A stretch of 49,785 nucleotides of DNA, from positions 1-49,785 of the forward strand of contig JBEHWJ010000007.1 of NCBI GenBank assembly GCA_040217755.1, given 5' to 3'. Source of the stretch: PHAA01 sp040217755 (GTDB lineage Bacteria; Bacillota; Syntrophomonadia; Syntrophomonadales; Syntrophomonadaceae). The notes below the pieces were generated by a model, which did no database searches, had not been told where the DNA came from, and saw only the letters and a program-made list of their open reading frames with translations. How positions within the stretch are numbered: position 1 is the first letter of the stretch; every line of letters begins with the position of its first letter. A program made the position numbers and the translations under genes. Positions 8,791 through 17,645 of this stretch are shown here, piece after piece.

Positions 8791-10119
8791 ATGCAGCTGC
8801 CTGATTACGTAGCCGGAATATTGGCGGTATTAAAAGGCCAGGGCTACCAAGCTTACCTGGTGGGGGGCTGTGTACGTGATCTCCTGTTGGACCGGGAACC
8901 GAGCGATTATGATGTGGTCACTTCGGCTCCCCCCGCAGCCATCAGCACTCTTTTTCCGCGCACCGTTCCCCTGGGTGCCCGTTATGGCACCATAGCGGTT
9001 ATTACCGCGGGCGGGGTGGTGGAGGTATCTACCTGGAAGAGCCGCTACCATTCATCCCTGCCCGGTCTGACCGGGATCGAGGCCGACCTTTTCTGGAGGG
9101 ACTTTACCATCAATGCCATGGCCATGGACGATAGCGGGGCGGTAATCGACCCTTTCGGAGGGCTTCGGGACTTGGAGGGAAAAACGATTGCCTGCCCGGC
9201 CCACCAGGCCGCCCAGCGCTTCCGGGACGACCCCTTACGCATGGTGCGGGCCATACGTCTGAGCTGCAACCTGGGTTTTACCCTCCACCCCACCGTCACT
9301 GATGCCATTATTGCCGAGGCGCCGCTGCTGCCCCGGGTGGCAGTGGAAAGGATCAGAAGCGAGCTGGATCTGATTTTGCTGGCGAAGTTACCGGCCCAGG
9401 GAGTAAGGGCTTTGGCCGCCACCGGTCTTCTAACCTACATCCTGCCCGAATTGATACCGCTGCTTGATTTCGATCAGAAGAGTCCCCGCCATGACAAAGA
9501 CCTGTTCGAGCATACCCTGGCCGTGCTGGAAATAGTCCCGCCCCGGCTCACGCTGCGCCTGGCAGCGCTGTTGCACGATGTGGGCAAGCCGGTTTGTTTC
9601 ACCATGGGGCCGGAGGGGAGGGGCCACTTCTACAACCACCACTTGGAGGGCAGCCGGATGGCGGCCGTTATCCTGCAACGCCTCAAGTACGACCACCAAA
9701 CCATCACGGTGGTGGTCCAGCTGATTTACGGCCATATGAGCCGATTTCCCAAGGTACGCCGGGAAAGTTTGAAGAAGCTTATCGGCCGGGTGGGGGAGGA
9801 AAACCTCAGCGACCTTTTCGCTCTGCAGCGAGCCGACATCTTAGGGTCGGCTCCCCCTTTCGACACATCCCTCTTGGATGCCATGGAGAAGGAGGTCGGA
9901 GACATCCTGGCGGTCCGGCCGCCATTATACCGCAAAGACCTGGCTGTAGACGGCCACGACCTTATCACTCTGGGTTTTGAACCGGGACCCGGGATCGGCC
10001 AGATGCTGGAACGCTTGCTCGAAGTGGTGCTGGAACGACCGGAGATGAATCAAGCCCAGATACTGCTCGAAAAAGCCCGGGAATATCAATCGGAACGCGG
10101 TGAGGTATTGAAAAAATGA
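8791..10119 (+). CDS. cca: CCA tRNA nucleotidyltransferase
   Basis: Class II tRNA nucleotidyltransferase that adds or repairs the 3' CCA end of tRNAs. The catalytic head is clear: LVGGCVRD followed by SDYDVVTSA, with the two metal-binding aspartates, in the first 50 residues, and RFRDDPLRMVRAIR near 145 for nucleotide selection. A C-terminal HD domain with LLHDVGKP is also present near 261. The protein has 442 residues. I choose the ATG at 8791 because AGGAGGTGA ends five bases upstream; a GTG at 8782 lies inside that site. Convergent with the DUF1648 gene downstream. Confidence 0.93.
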   Translation: MQLPDYVAGILAVLKGQGYQAYLVGGCVRDLLLDREPSDYDVVTSAPPAAISTLFPRTVPLGARYGTIAVITAGGVVEVSTWKSRYHSSLPGLTGIEADLFWRDFTINAMAMDDSGAVIDPFGGLRDLEGKTIACPAHQAAQRFRDDPLRMVRAIRLSCNLGFTLHPTVTDAIIAEAPLLPRVAVERIRSELDLILLAKLPAQGVRALAATGLLTYILPELIPLLDFDQKSPRHDKDLFEHTLAVLEIVPPRLTLRLAALLHDVGKPVCFTMGPEGRGHFYNHHLEGSRMAAVILQRLKYDHQTITVVVQLIYGHMSRFPKVRRESLKKLIGRVGEENLSDLFALQRADILGSAPPFDTSLLDAMEKEVGDILAVRPPLYRKDLAVDGHDLITLGFEPGPGIGQMLERLLEVVLERPEMNQAQILLEKAREYQSERGEVLKK

Positions 10120-10199
10120 AACGGTCCTGCTGGTTTATTTGTGATAGGAGGAGCCGCCCGCCATTGATAGTGCGGGGCCTTGGAGTGGGGACGAAATAG

Positions 10200-10742
10200 T
10201 CATCCCCTTATCCCCGCGGTGGAACTCATCAGCAATATCTTCACGGTCAGGTAAAGGCTGATCGCCACCAAGACTGCGGTTAACACCCACATCAGCGGAC
10301 CCAGACCAGGGCTTATGCCCAGAGCCACATTGGTCGACCCATAACCGAGGTAGGCGAACATGGCGGCCAGGGCTTGATTGAGGGCCGCCAATCCCCGCGC
10401 CGTAACAGCGCGGATGGCTTCCAGCCGTTCCGGCCCCAGCAGGTCTTTGTTCCGCTGGGGTATATTAATGATTTTGGCCGGATTTTCGGGGCGGATGATC
10501 AGGAAGATATTGGTCACGGCCATGCTCAGGTAGATCCCCAATCCGATCAGAAGGGGACCGTAGACGGAACCCACGCTCTTGGTACTCCAGCCGTTGGGGC
10601 CTCCCGAAGGCCCGAAATGGGTGGGGATGGTGACGGGGATCTGGTCATAGTTGGCCCGGATGTAACTAAAGGCGGTGGACAGCAGCAGCAGGCCGATCAG
10701 GTCCAACCAGGGAGGATAGTAACGGTTTATCTTGGCCCACAT
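10200..10742 (-). CDS. DUF1648 domain membrane protein
   Basis: A 180-residue membrane protein with about four hydrophobic segments. The DUF1648 signature (PF07853), here IPTHFGPSGGPNGW, is at about 39-52 between the first and second segments. Proteins with this domain include the SdpI immunity and signalling family, but the domain alone does not give a function. The ATG at 10742 has a GGCGGGG stretch about ten bases upstream. It lies 29 bp downstream of the SLH-chagasin protein gene on the same strand and may be transcribed with it. Confidence 0.8.
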   Translation of the reverse strand: MWAKINRYYPPWLDLIGLLLLSTAFSYIRANYDQIPVTIPTHFGPSGGPNGWSTKSVGSVYGPLLIGLGIYLSMAVTNIFLIIRPENPAKIINIPQRNKDLLGPERLEAIRAVTARGLAALNQALAAMFAYLGYGSTNVALGISPGLGPLMWVLTAVLVAISLYLTVKILLMSSTAGIRG

Positions 10743-10771
10743 CGATGTACCCCGCCTTTACTCACTTACAC

Positions 10772-12382
10772 TTAACCGGCAAAAACCCGGGTTTGCAGTC
10801 CATCCCCGAATTGGGACAGGGGGATGGCGAATTCAGGGATGCCAGTGGCGTATGGGGCGATCTCGTATTGGGCGAAGTAGATCACCAGCTGCCCATCCTT
10901 TATATAGAAGCTTTGCTCGTCATTAATACCGGTGAATCCCATACTGCCGGTAAAATAGTTCTCCGGCTCCGCGGCTATCCGGGCGGATATTTCCCGGTTG
11001 ATAATCCCGCGATAATCATATCCGTTCTGGAAGATGTCGGCCAGTCCCAGCGGCTGGCCGCTGTGCAAATCGAGATTATAGGGGCGGCGGTCGGTGTTCC
11101 CATGTGCACCACCGGTAAAGGTGTAATAGTCGACATAGAGGCTGAGCAGGTTCTGGTTCAAAGTACCAGCCTGGTAACGGCTGAATAGCTGGTACGTACG
11201 GACCGGAAAACCGTTTGCCAGGTTGTAGCGTACATATTCATCCAGGTCGGCCGTCAGGCCGGCTTTTATTTTCTGCAGATCCTGTTGCCAGCCCGCATTT
11301 ATCCGGGACTGGAGCTCCTGGTCGGCCAGACCATGCAGGACCGGCAGGTAAGCGTCTACGGTCATATAAGGGTCCTTATTGAGCACCGCGGCGGTGCTGA
11401 GGGATAAGGTGGACGGGATCGTGGGGGTCACGATTACTTTCAGGTTATACCTATCCGGCTGGACGCTTTCCCAGGGGCGGGCGTAGACCAACTGCAGGTC
11501 GGCAGTGCCCTCCTGGACAGCCTGGAAGCGCCACAATTGGCGGCCCCCCCGGCCTGCCACCGGCAAAGAACCGGAATCGTCAGGGCGGTAAGTGGAGCCA
11601 GTGTTTTGGATGACACCATCGGCTCCGCCCGTCACCGTCCAGCTATATCCAGTAGTTGGGTTGCTGGCCAGGCTCAGGTAGAATATGCCTCCCATCGGGA
11701 CCCGCAGTTCCTGTCCCTGGTTGGCCTCACTGGCGGCGATCAGCTCCACACAGCGCATCGCTACCGCTGCCATCTCCGCCCGGGTCAGAGTGTCGCCCGG
11801 CCGGAAGTAATCGCCGTAACTCTTCATTATGCCGGTGTTGTTGACAAACACCACCGCGTTCATCTCTTCCTGGCTCAAATCCCCGGTATCACGGAACATG
11901 GGCATCATCAATATCATCGGTACCGAGATACCCTTGGCGTTGAAGGAGTGAGAGACCGCCTGGGCGATCCCTACCCGGGTGGCCGACTGGTCGGGACCAA
12001 AATCGCCGCCGGTCGGGAAGACCTGGTTGATGGCGCCCATCACCACATAGGGGGCATACCAGTCTTTATCGCTGACATCTTGGTAATAGTCACTGGCCCG
12101 GGGTTCTTTGATAAAACGGATGGTGCCATAATCAAGGCCGAAGGTATTGGTCAGAATCGCCGCCAGCTGCGCGCGACTGACGTTGCCCTGAGGAGAGAAC
12201 AGGCGCTGCCCGTCGTCAGCGGTACCGGTTCCGTTCATGAGCCCCAGCCCGGAAATGGCCTGTATATCCGCGGCCGCCCAACGGTCCCCGTCGGCAAACT
12301 GGGAACTGGTCCCTTGGCATACTGCCGTGCCGGGCATCATCAGCATGGTCAGGGTCAGCAGCACAAGCATGGTTTTTCTCAT
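10772..12382 (-). CDS. SLH, chagasin-like and DUF4163/DUF3298 surface protein
   Basis: An exported 536-residue protein with an unusual domain order. A signal peptide (1-23) is followed by three S-layer homology repeats (about 28-222). Next comes a chagasin/I42-type protease-inhibitor domain (about 225-312), recognised by NPTTGYSW and a GRGG..LWRFQA segment. Last is a DUF4163-DUF3298 pair (about 335-530), the region also seen in RsiV-type anti-sigma factors. The SLH part should hold it on the cell wall. The rest may bind proteases or lysozyme-like enzymes, but that is inference from domain families. A GGAGGTAA site precedes the ATG. No sigma factor gene is adjacent. Confidence 0.8.
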   Translation of the reverse strand: MRKTMLVLLTLTMLMMPGTAVCQGTSSQFADGDRWAAADIQAISGLGLMNGTGTADDGQRLFSPQGNVSRAQLAAILTNTFGLDYGTIRFIKEPRASDYYQDVSDKDWYAPYVVMGAINQVFPTGGDFGPDQSATRVGIAQAVSHSFNAKGISVPMILMMPMFRDTGDLSQEEMNAVVFVNNTGIMKSYGDYFRPGDTLTRAEMAAVAMRCVELIAASEANQGQELRVPMGGIFYLSLASNPTTGYSWTVTGGADGVIQNTGSTYRPDDSGSLPVAGRGGRQLWRFQAVQEGTADLQLVYARPWESVQPDRYNLKVIVTPTIPSTLSLSTAAVLNKDPYMTVDAYLPVLHGLADQELQSRINAGWQQDLQKIKAGLTADLDEYVRYNLANGFPVRTYQLFSRYQAGTLNQNLLSLYVDYYTFTGGAHGNTDRRPYNLDLHSGQPLGLADIFQNGYDYRGIINREISARIAAEPENYFTGSMGFTGINDEQSFYIKDGQLVIYFAQYEIAPYATGIPEFAIPLSQFGDGLQTRVFAG

Positions 12383-12500
12383 TTACGATTACCTCCTCGG
12401 TTGGTTTTATTCATACTGATTTTACGCCGATAAGAAGCCAATCTTGCAGGTTGGCTGGAAGGATTAGGACGGGTCCAACTTACCGTGCCCCTGGCCACTA

Positions 12501-13565
12501 TTATGGGTTGGCAGCGATGGTACCCCCGCCCACTACTCTTTCGTCCCGGTAAATAACCGCCGCCTGGCCGGGGGTGATGGCCCGCTGTGGCTGGTGGAAA
12601 TCGACCCGGAAACGGCGGTTTGCCAAGGGGGTTACCAGAGCTGCTGCCGGGGATGCTGAATAGCGGACCTTTATCGCCAGCTGAGCCGGTCCGGGCAGGG
12701 GGGATTCGGACGTCCAGCTGGCATCCTGGGCGAACAGGCAGGTTTGCCACAGCTGATGGTCGGGGCCCACCCACACGGTATTGGTTAGGGGATCGATACC
12801 GGTCACATAGGCCGGATAGCCCAGCGGCAGCCCCATCCCTTTACGCTGGCCGATGGTGTAGTGATGGATGCCCCGGTGGATGCCAACTATCTTGCCCTGG
12901 GTGTCTCGGAACGGTCCCGGTCGGGGAACCAGGCTTAGGTAGCGTTCGACAAACTCTCCGTAGTGGCGGTCGGACATGAAACACAGGTCCTGGCTCTCCG
13001 CCTTGGAAGGGACCGGCAGCCCGGCCTGGGCGGCCATGCGGCGCACCTCAGGTTTGGTGTAGGCGCCCAGAGGGAAAATGGTATGCCGCAGCTGGTGCTG
13101 GTTAAGCCGGTAGAGGGCGTAACTCTGGTCCTTCATGGGATCGCGGGCGGTCAAAAGGTTCATCTTCCCGCTGCCAGGATCGGGTTCGATACGGGCATAA
13201 TGGCCGGTGGCTATGTAATCGAACCCTTGCTCTATGGCTATCTCCAGCAGAGTTCCGAATTTCAGGGTGCGGTTGCAGGCGATGCAGGGGTTGGGGGTAC
13301 GCCCAGCCAGATACTCGGCACAGAGATAGTCCACCACCTGATGCCGGAAATCGTCGCCCAGGTCCACCACCTGATGGGGTATACCCAGTGTTGCGGCCAC
13401 CTGCCGGGCATCGTCGGCAGCAGCCAGGCTGCCGCAGGCACCCTCCTCGGACGACCAAATCTGCATGGTGATGCCGCTGACGGCATAACCCTCTTGCAGG
13501 AGCAGCAGAGCAGCGGTTGAGCTGTCGATCCCGCCGCTCATAGCGACCATTACTTTCTTGCCCAA
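12501..13565 (-). CDS. mnmA: tRNA 2-thiouridine(34) synthase
   Basis: Thiolates uridine 34 of Lys, Glu and Gln tRNAs, using sulfur relayed from a cysteine desulfurase. The PP-loop AMSGGIDSS is at the N terminus, the two catalytic cysteines are in TPNPCIACN and SQDLCFM, and the HHYTIGQRKGMGL block follows. I start it at a TTG at 13565, giving MGKKVMVAMSGG, because a GGAGGGGG site lies upstream at proper distance. An ATG at 13589 would put that site inside the reading frame. The protein is 354 residues, normal for the family. No cysteine desulfurase gene is adjacent. Confidence 0.94.
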   Translation of the reverse strand: MGKKVMVAMSGGIDSSTAALLLLQEGYAVSGITMQIWSSEEGACGSLAAADDARQVAATLGIPHQVVDLGDDFRHQVVDYLCAEYLAGRTPNPCIACNRTLKFGTLLEIAIEQGFDYIATGHYARIEPDPGSGKMNLLTARDPMKDQSYALYRLNQHQLRHTIFPLGAYTKPEVRRMAAQAGLPVPSKAESQDLCFMSDRHYGEFVERYLSLVPRPGPFRDTQGKIVGIHRGIHHYTIGQRKGMGLPLGYPAYVTGIDPLTNTVWVGPDHQLWQTCLFAQDASWTSESPLPGPAQLAIKVRYSASPAAALVTPLANRRFRVDFHQPQRAITPGQAAVIYRDERVVGGGTIAANP

Positions 13566-13955
13566 ACCCGGACACCCCCTCCATGTCATTGTTGGGTTTT
13601 TTAAGGATACCTATAAACCTCAACCCATTTACAGCTATCCTTGGGATTAGAATAGTTGCCTTTATCGGATTAAGGTTGGCCATGTACCCGTTGTTTCACA
13701 TTATCCGTGAGAAAGACAGGCCCCTCTTTCCCAACCAAACAGCCGGCAAAATAAGGAGGGACCAGGGTGCATGGTGGTGCCCGGTGTCTTATCTGTCACA
13801 TCTGCCATCCACGGGGAAAGACTGCTGATACAAAAACGGGCCCCAGCTGCGTTGGACCATCGGCTGGCAGTGAAGCATACCGGCACCGGGATGGCCGGGG
13901 TCTTGATACCTTCCCCGGGTTTTTGTTCCGTTACCGACCGGGTATGACCGCCCTT
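13566..13955. other. Spacer between mnmA and nadA with one hairpin
   Basis: About 390 bases with no gene I can support. Near mnmA an inverted repeat AAGGATA...TATCCTT spans about 13600-13640. Near nadA, CCGGGG (13895-13900) pairs with CCCCGG (13913-13918) and is followed by five Ts at 13920-13924 on the plus strand. That is an intrinsic terminator shape pointing away from the flanking minus-strand genes. No plus-strand gene upstream of it is evident. Confidence 0.4.
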
Positions 13956-14879
13956 TCAGGAAGCATACTCGATCATCTTTTCCAGGGCCACCGCCGCTTT
14001 GACCCGGATGTCTTCGGGCACGGTGATCCGGGTCTCCATGGTCTGCAGGGAAGTGAGGATTTTCTCCAGGGTGATCTTCTTCATATCCTGGCAGACCAGG
14101 TTGGGGTCGGCCAGGATCAGTTCCTTGTCGGGGCAGACCTGTTCTATTTTATGGAAGATACCGCACTCGGTACCGATGATTAGCTGTCGGCAGCCGGTCT
14201 GGGCAGCATAGTCGATTATCCCCGCCGTGCTGCCCACATAATCAGCCAGGGCCACCACCTGGGGATCGCATTCCGGATGGACCAGTACCGCCGCATCCGG
14301 GTGCTGGGCTTTCTTTTCCAATATGGTCTCCGGAGTCACCGCGGCATGGATGGGGCAGCTGGACGGGAAGAATTCCAGGGGACGTTCCAGCCGGGCCGCT
14401 ATATTGCGGCCCAGGTTGCGGTCGGGGATGAAAAATATAGGTACATCCTTGGGCAGCTTCTCGATTATCCGGGCGGCATTGGAGGATGTCACGCAGATAT
14501 CGCTGACCGCTTTGATCACGGCCGGAGTATTGACGTAACTTACCACCAGGCCTTCCGGGTGTTCCTGCTTGAAGCGCTGCACGTCGCTGACATCGATACT
14601 GTTGGCCATGGGGCAGGTGGAGGCCGGTTCTGGTGTCAGGACGGTTTTGTCCGGGCAGAGGATAGCCGCCGACTCGGCCATGAAATCGACTCCGGCCACC
14701 AGGATTGCCGGCATGGGGGAGTTCTTGGCGGCTACCGCCATGGCATAGGAATCGCCTACGAAATCGGCCACATCCTGGATCTCTCCATTCTGGTAATAAT
14801 GGGCGATAATATAAACTGATTTCTCGGCTTTCAGGCGTCTTATTTCTTCCATCATCTTTTTGTCGTCCTGGTTAACCAA
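13956..14879 (-). CDS. nadA: Quinolinate synthase
   Basis: Condenses iminoaspartate with dihydroxyacetone phosphate to quinolinate in NAD synthesis, using a [4Fe-4S] cluster. The protein has 307 residues, the short form like that of Thermotoga. The three cluster cysteines can be placed: STCPMAN near 89, SSCPIH near 175 and LVCQDMKK near 260. The AHYYQ block near 26-30 and GDSYAMA near 42-48 are substrate-side landmarks. nadB and nadC are not in the window. It lies 14 bp downstream of fdhD and is probably transcribed with it. Confidence 0.95.
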   Translation of the reverse strand: MVNQDDKKMMEEIRRLKAEKSVYIIAHYYQNGEIQDVADFVGDSYAMAVAAKNSPMPAILVAGVDFMAESAAILCPDKTVLTPEPASTCPMANSIDVSDVQRFKQEHPEGLVVSYVNTPAVIKAVSDICVTSSNAARIIEKLPKDVPIFFIPDRNLGRNIAARLERPLEFFPSSCPIHAAVTPETILEKKAQHPDAAVLVHPECDPQVVALADYVGSTAGIIDYAAQTGCRQLIIGTECGIFHKIEQVCPDKELILADPNLVCQDMKKITLEKILTSLQTMETRITVPEDIRVKAAVALEKMIEYAS

Positions 14880-14893
14880 TTTTCTATCCCCCT

Positions 14894-15685
14894 TTATACT
14901 AAGACCCTTTCCGGATGGGTGTAGATGCTCAACCGTTTACCGCGCGCAAAACCGACCACGGTGATGTTCAACTCTTCGGCCAGGTCGATCGTAAGGCCGG
15001 TAGGAGCCGAGCGCGACAGCACCAGCGGTATTCTGGCCCGGGCAGCTTTTAACAGGATCTCCGAGGCTATCCGCCCACTTAACAACAGGATCTTGTCCTG
15101 GCTGGAGATTTCATTTAGGAAGGCATAGCCCAGTACTTTGTCGACTGCGTTATGGCGGCCGATATCTTCAAACATGCAGATCATACCGTCCTGGTCGGCT
15201 ATGGCCGCGCTGTGCACCCCGCCGGTCAGCACAAAGGTAGCGGAGCGCTGCTGCAGCAATTCGATCATCTCCAACAGGTGAGGAGCGGTAAATCGTGCCA
15301 GGGATTGGATCGGGTGGAGTTGGCGGGCCGCGTTGATGAAGCGGAAATCGGTTCCGCTTTTGCCGGCGCCGGTGTTTATATGATGGCGCCGGGGCTGGCT
15401 GGCTGGAGGTGATCCCTCGGCGGTCTCGATCACCAGGGAACCATCTTCTTCCCTTAAATTTACCCCGATAAGGTCTCCGGGTTTTCTCACCAATCCCTCA
15501 CTGAGCAGGAACCCGGCCGCCAGTTCATCGAATCCCGCCGGAGAGCAGACCATGGTGGCCAGTTCGACCCCATTTAGAAATAGAGTCAGGGGATATTCCT
15601 CGACCACCGCGTCCCGGATATGTTTTACGGTTCCATTATCGTAGCTGGTTATTTCCCGTGGTTTGCTTATAGCAAGATCAGCCAT
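14894..15685 (-). CDS. fdhD: FdhD-like sulfurtransferase homologue lacking the cysteine motif
   Basis: Homologue of FdhD, which passes sulfur from IscS to the molybdenum or tungsten bis-MGD cofactor of formate dehydrogenase. At 263 residues the fold-wide landmarks are present: an N-terminal MVCSPAGFDELAAGFL block, GGVHSAA, EDIGRHNAVDKV and LSGRIASEILLKAARA. The loop that normally carries CxxC, or at least one Cys, reads NTGAGKSG here, with Ala and Ser in those places (codons near 15375). Sulfur transfer by the known mechanism is therefore doubtful. The ATG at 15685 follows an AGGAGGG site by seven bases. No formate dehydrogenase gene is in view. Confidence 0.85.
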   Translation of the reverse strand: MADLAISKPREITSYDNGTVKHIRDAVVEEYPLTLFLNGVELATMVCSPAGFDELAAGFLLSEGLVRKPGDLIGVNLREEDGSLVIETAEGSPPASQPRRHHINTGAGKSGTDFRFINAARQLHPIQSLARFTAPHLLEMIELLQQRSATFVLTGGVHSAAIADQDGMICMFEDIGRHNAVDKVLGYAFLNEISSQDKILLLSGRIASEILLKAARARIPLVLSRSAPTGLTIDLAEELNITVVGFARGKRLSIYTHPERVLV

Positions 15686-15906
15686 TGGGGAGCCCTCCTC
15701 TCCAGCCCTCATGGGATGATGTCACCAATCCGGGTTAATTTTCGACGGCTATCACCTGGCCCTACCGATTATCCAACCGGCCGAAATGACTCCCGTATAG
15801 TGAGTAGTTCACCTAAAAATTATAGGGTATCGTTGCCGGCGTGACAAGTTGGGGGGCAGGATTGGGAAAGCCAGGCAACCGAAGAGTGCCGCCAGAGTCT
15901 ATCGGG

Positions 15907-16395
15907 CTAGCGGCCAGCCAGGCTGCTGACGGTAACCGAGGTCAGGATGGGGTGGAATTGTTGGTTTTGGTTTATCCCCAGGATGGCGCAATAGCTGGTG
16001 TGCTGGTCCGGTTTGAACCGGTACTGCCCAGCTATGCTTTTGACCCACAGGTCGAGTGCATGGAATTTACCGTTATCCGCCTGGAGCCTAAGCACTATGT
16101 ACTTCGGGTCGGGCTTGAGATGGTATTCGGTGCAGGCCTGTTCCCATTTGGCCCGGCTTAGGTTCCAAGACACCCGGGCCCAGCCCTCTTCAATAGGTTG
16201 GAGTTTGATGGAATCCTGGGCCAGGTAGTACTCACCCTGCTCGTTCAGGGCCAGCTCGGCAGCGCTCTCGAAACCGAATTCGCGTGGCGGTGTCCGCCAG
16301 GCACCACGATAGTTCAGGGACCTGAGTACCCAAAGGATCAGGCTGCTTAAGACCGCAGCGGTCACAATTATAAATACCAGGGGAGTCACAGGCAT
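15907..16395 (-). CDS. Small membrane-anchored protein, possibly DUF4912-like
   Basis: A 162-residue protein with one N-terminal membrane segment (about 5-25) followed by a soluble domain. The segment with WARVSWNLSRAKW, then LRLQAD, then a closing HTSYCAILGI stretch loosely recalls DUF4912-type folds, but I do not claim a firm family match. The ATG at 16395 has an AGGATG stretch just upstream. It stands alone between the end of the fdhD unit and the divergent CPBP protease gene. Function unknown. Confidence 0.6.
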   Translation of the reverse strand: MPVTPLVFIIVTAAVLSSLILWVLRSLNYRGAWRTPPREFGFESAAELALNEQGEYYLAQDSIKLQPIEEGWARVSWNLSRAKWEQACTEYHLKPDPKYIVLRLQADNGKFHALDLWVKSIAGQYRFKPDQHTSYCAILGINQNQQFHPILTSVTVSSLAGR

Positions 16396-16476
16396 CCTCC
16401 TTTTCGCCAGTGTGGATGGTTATAATTATTATGCCCCTGGGCCAGGATTCCATAAGCGGGGCGGCAAAAAATATGA

Positions 16477-16505
16477 TTAATTTCGGGGGGCAGATACAGT
16501 ATAAT
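16477..16505 (+). promoter_or_regulatory. Likely promoter of the CPBP protease gene
   Basis: TATAAT at 16500-16505 is a perfect -10 box, with TTAATT 17 bases upstream as a weak -35. Transcription would start about 17 bases before the start codon, close to the GGGGGAGGA ribosome site. Confidence 0.5.
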
Positions 16506-16528
16506 AGGATGGTTAGGGGGAGGATAGC

Positions 16529-17215
16529 ATGCAAAAACCGCGCTGGGGATTTGTCGACATAATCGTAGTCTACCTGGGCATTACGGTCATCGCCACGGCA
16601 GTAGCAGTGGTGCCACTGGTCTCCGGTACCGACCCCATACGTCTTTTCATCTACCTTTTTGGGGCCCAGTTCGCAGCAACCGTCTTGTGCGTATACTTGG
16701 ATGCGGTAGTATTCAGAAAAGCCGCTTGGAGTGACCTCGGTCTGCGCCGGGCCGGATGGCGGGACTTTATAAATTATGGACTCAAGGGCGGGGTGCTGCT
16801 GGTAATCTTGGTGGCCCTCATGGGCTACGGGTTAAAATACTTCCAACCCAACCTGGAGATGCAGGAGATCGAGCAGATTATGCGCTCGGCAAACCGCTTG
16901 CCCGACATTATCGCCCTGATCTTTGCCGGCACGGTCCTGGCGCCGGTATCGGAAGAGCTTTTCTACCGGGGTATGATCTATCCGGTTTTCCGAAGATACC
17001 TGGGACCAGCCTGGGGGGCGGTCCTGGCTGGTATCATATTCGGTCTGGCCCACTTCGATCTGTGGCGGGCCCTGCCCCTGGCGGTCGGTGGGGCCATCCT
17101 ATGCTACATGTACGAGAAGAGCGGCAGCATCCTGGTACCGATGGTGGCCCATGGGTTGTGGAACGGGACTATGTTTGCGATAATACTGCTTGGTGCTCAT
17201 CTGGGCATCGGCTGA
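16529..17215 (+). CDS. CPBP family intramembrane metalloprotease
   Basis: Type II CAAX prenyl endopeptidase-like (Abi/CPBP) membrane protease, 228 residues with about six to seven membrane segments. The metal-binding motifs are visible: EE at 142-143 with Arg147 in SEELFYRG, His175 in FGLAHFD, and a third His in VAHGLWNG near 209. Bacterial members cut membrane-embedded substrates or serve in bacteriocin immunity; the target here is unknown. The ATG at 16529 has a GGGGGAGGA site at good distance. It heads a same-strand run of five genes, though the fmdB-like gene has its own spacer. Confidence 0.88.
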   Translation: MQKPRWGFVDIIVVYLGITVIATAVAVVPLVSGTDPIRLFIYLFGAQFAATVLCVYLDAVVFRKAAWSDLGLRRAGWRDFINYGLKGGVLLVILVALMGYGLKYFQPNLEMQEIEQIMRSANRLPDIIALIFAGTVLAPVSEELFYRGMIYPVFRRYLGPAWGAVLAGIIFGLAHFDLWRALPLAVGGAILCYMYEKSGSILVPMVAHGLWNGTMFAIILLGAHLGIG

Positions 17216-17301
17216 GGCATGGTACCTCGACCGGAACCGAGATGGTAGACCGCGGCATATATTAATGGCCGGGGATATATTATATAGGAGAGTGACTAAA
17301 G

Positions 17302-17610
17302 GTGCCTATCTACGATTACCGTTGTGAGAAATGTGGACGTTTCGAAGCTAAACAGAAGATAACCGAAAGCCCGCTGGCGGTTTGTCCTGAATGCGGCAGC
17401 CCGGTGCAGAGGCTGATCAGTAAAAACGTCGGGATAGTGTTCAAAGGGTCAGGATTCTACAAGACCGACAACAACCTGAAGGAAAAGGCCCGCGCCCTGA
17501 ACAAGGAACGCCAGGTCGACAACCAGGCTATCCTGGACGGAGACGTGAAGGGTTTTACAGAGCAATCTGAAAGTACCACCAAAAAGGTAGCGGAGGCCTT
17601 CGCTGACTAG
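17302..17610 (+). CDS. FmdB-type zinc ribbon protein
   Basis: A 102-residue protein with an N-terminal zinc ribbon: CEKC at 8-11 and CPEC at 28-31, after the typical MPIYDYRC opening. FmdB-type proteins were named as putative regulators of formamide metabolism genes, but most are of unknown role. The C-terminal third is charged and probably flexible. The start is a GTG at 17302, with a TAGGAG site upstream. The HAD hydrolase gene follows 35 bp later on the same strand. Confidence 0.85.
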   Translation: MPIYDYRCEKCGRFEAKQKITESPLAVCPECGSPVQRLISKNVGIVFKGSGFYKTDNNLKEKARALNKERQVDNQAILDGDVKGFTEQSESTTKKVAEAFAD

Positions 17611-17645
17611 GGGCTCAGCCGTAACCGGAGCGGGGAGGGGATGGT

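Noticed and set aside
13767..14183. Plus-strand frame with a GTG start, AGGAGGGA site and CxxCHxCHP-like residues
   Set aside because: It runs antisense through a terminator-like hairpin and about 230 bases into nadA, and shows no wider family resemblance. The cysteine pattern is probably chance.
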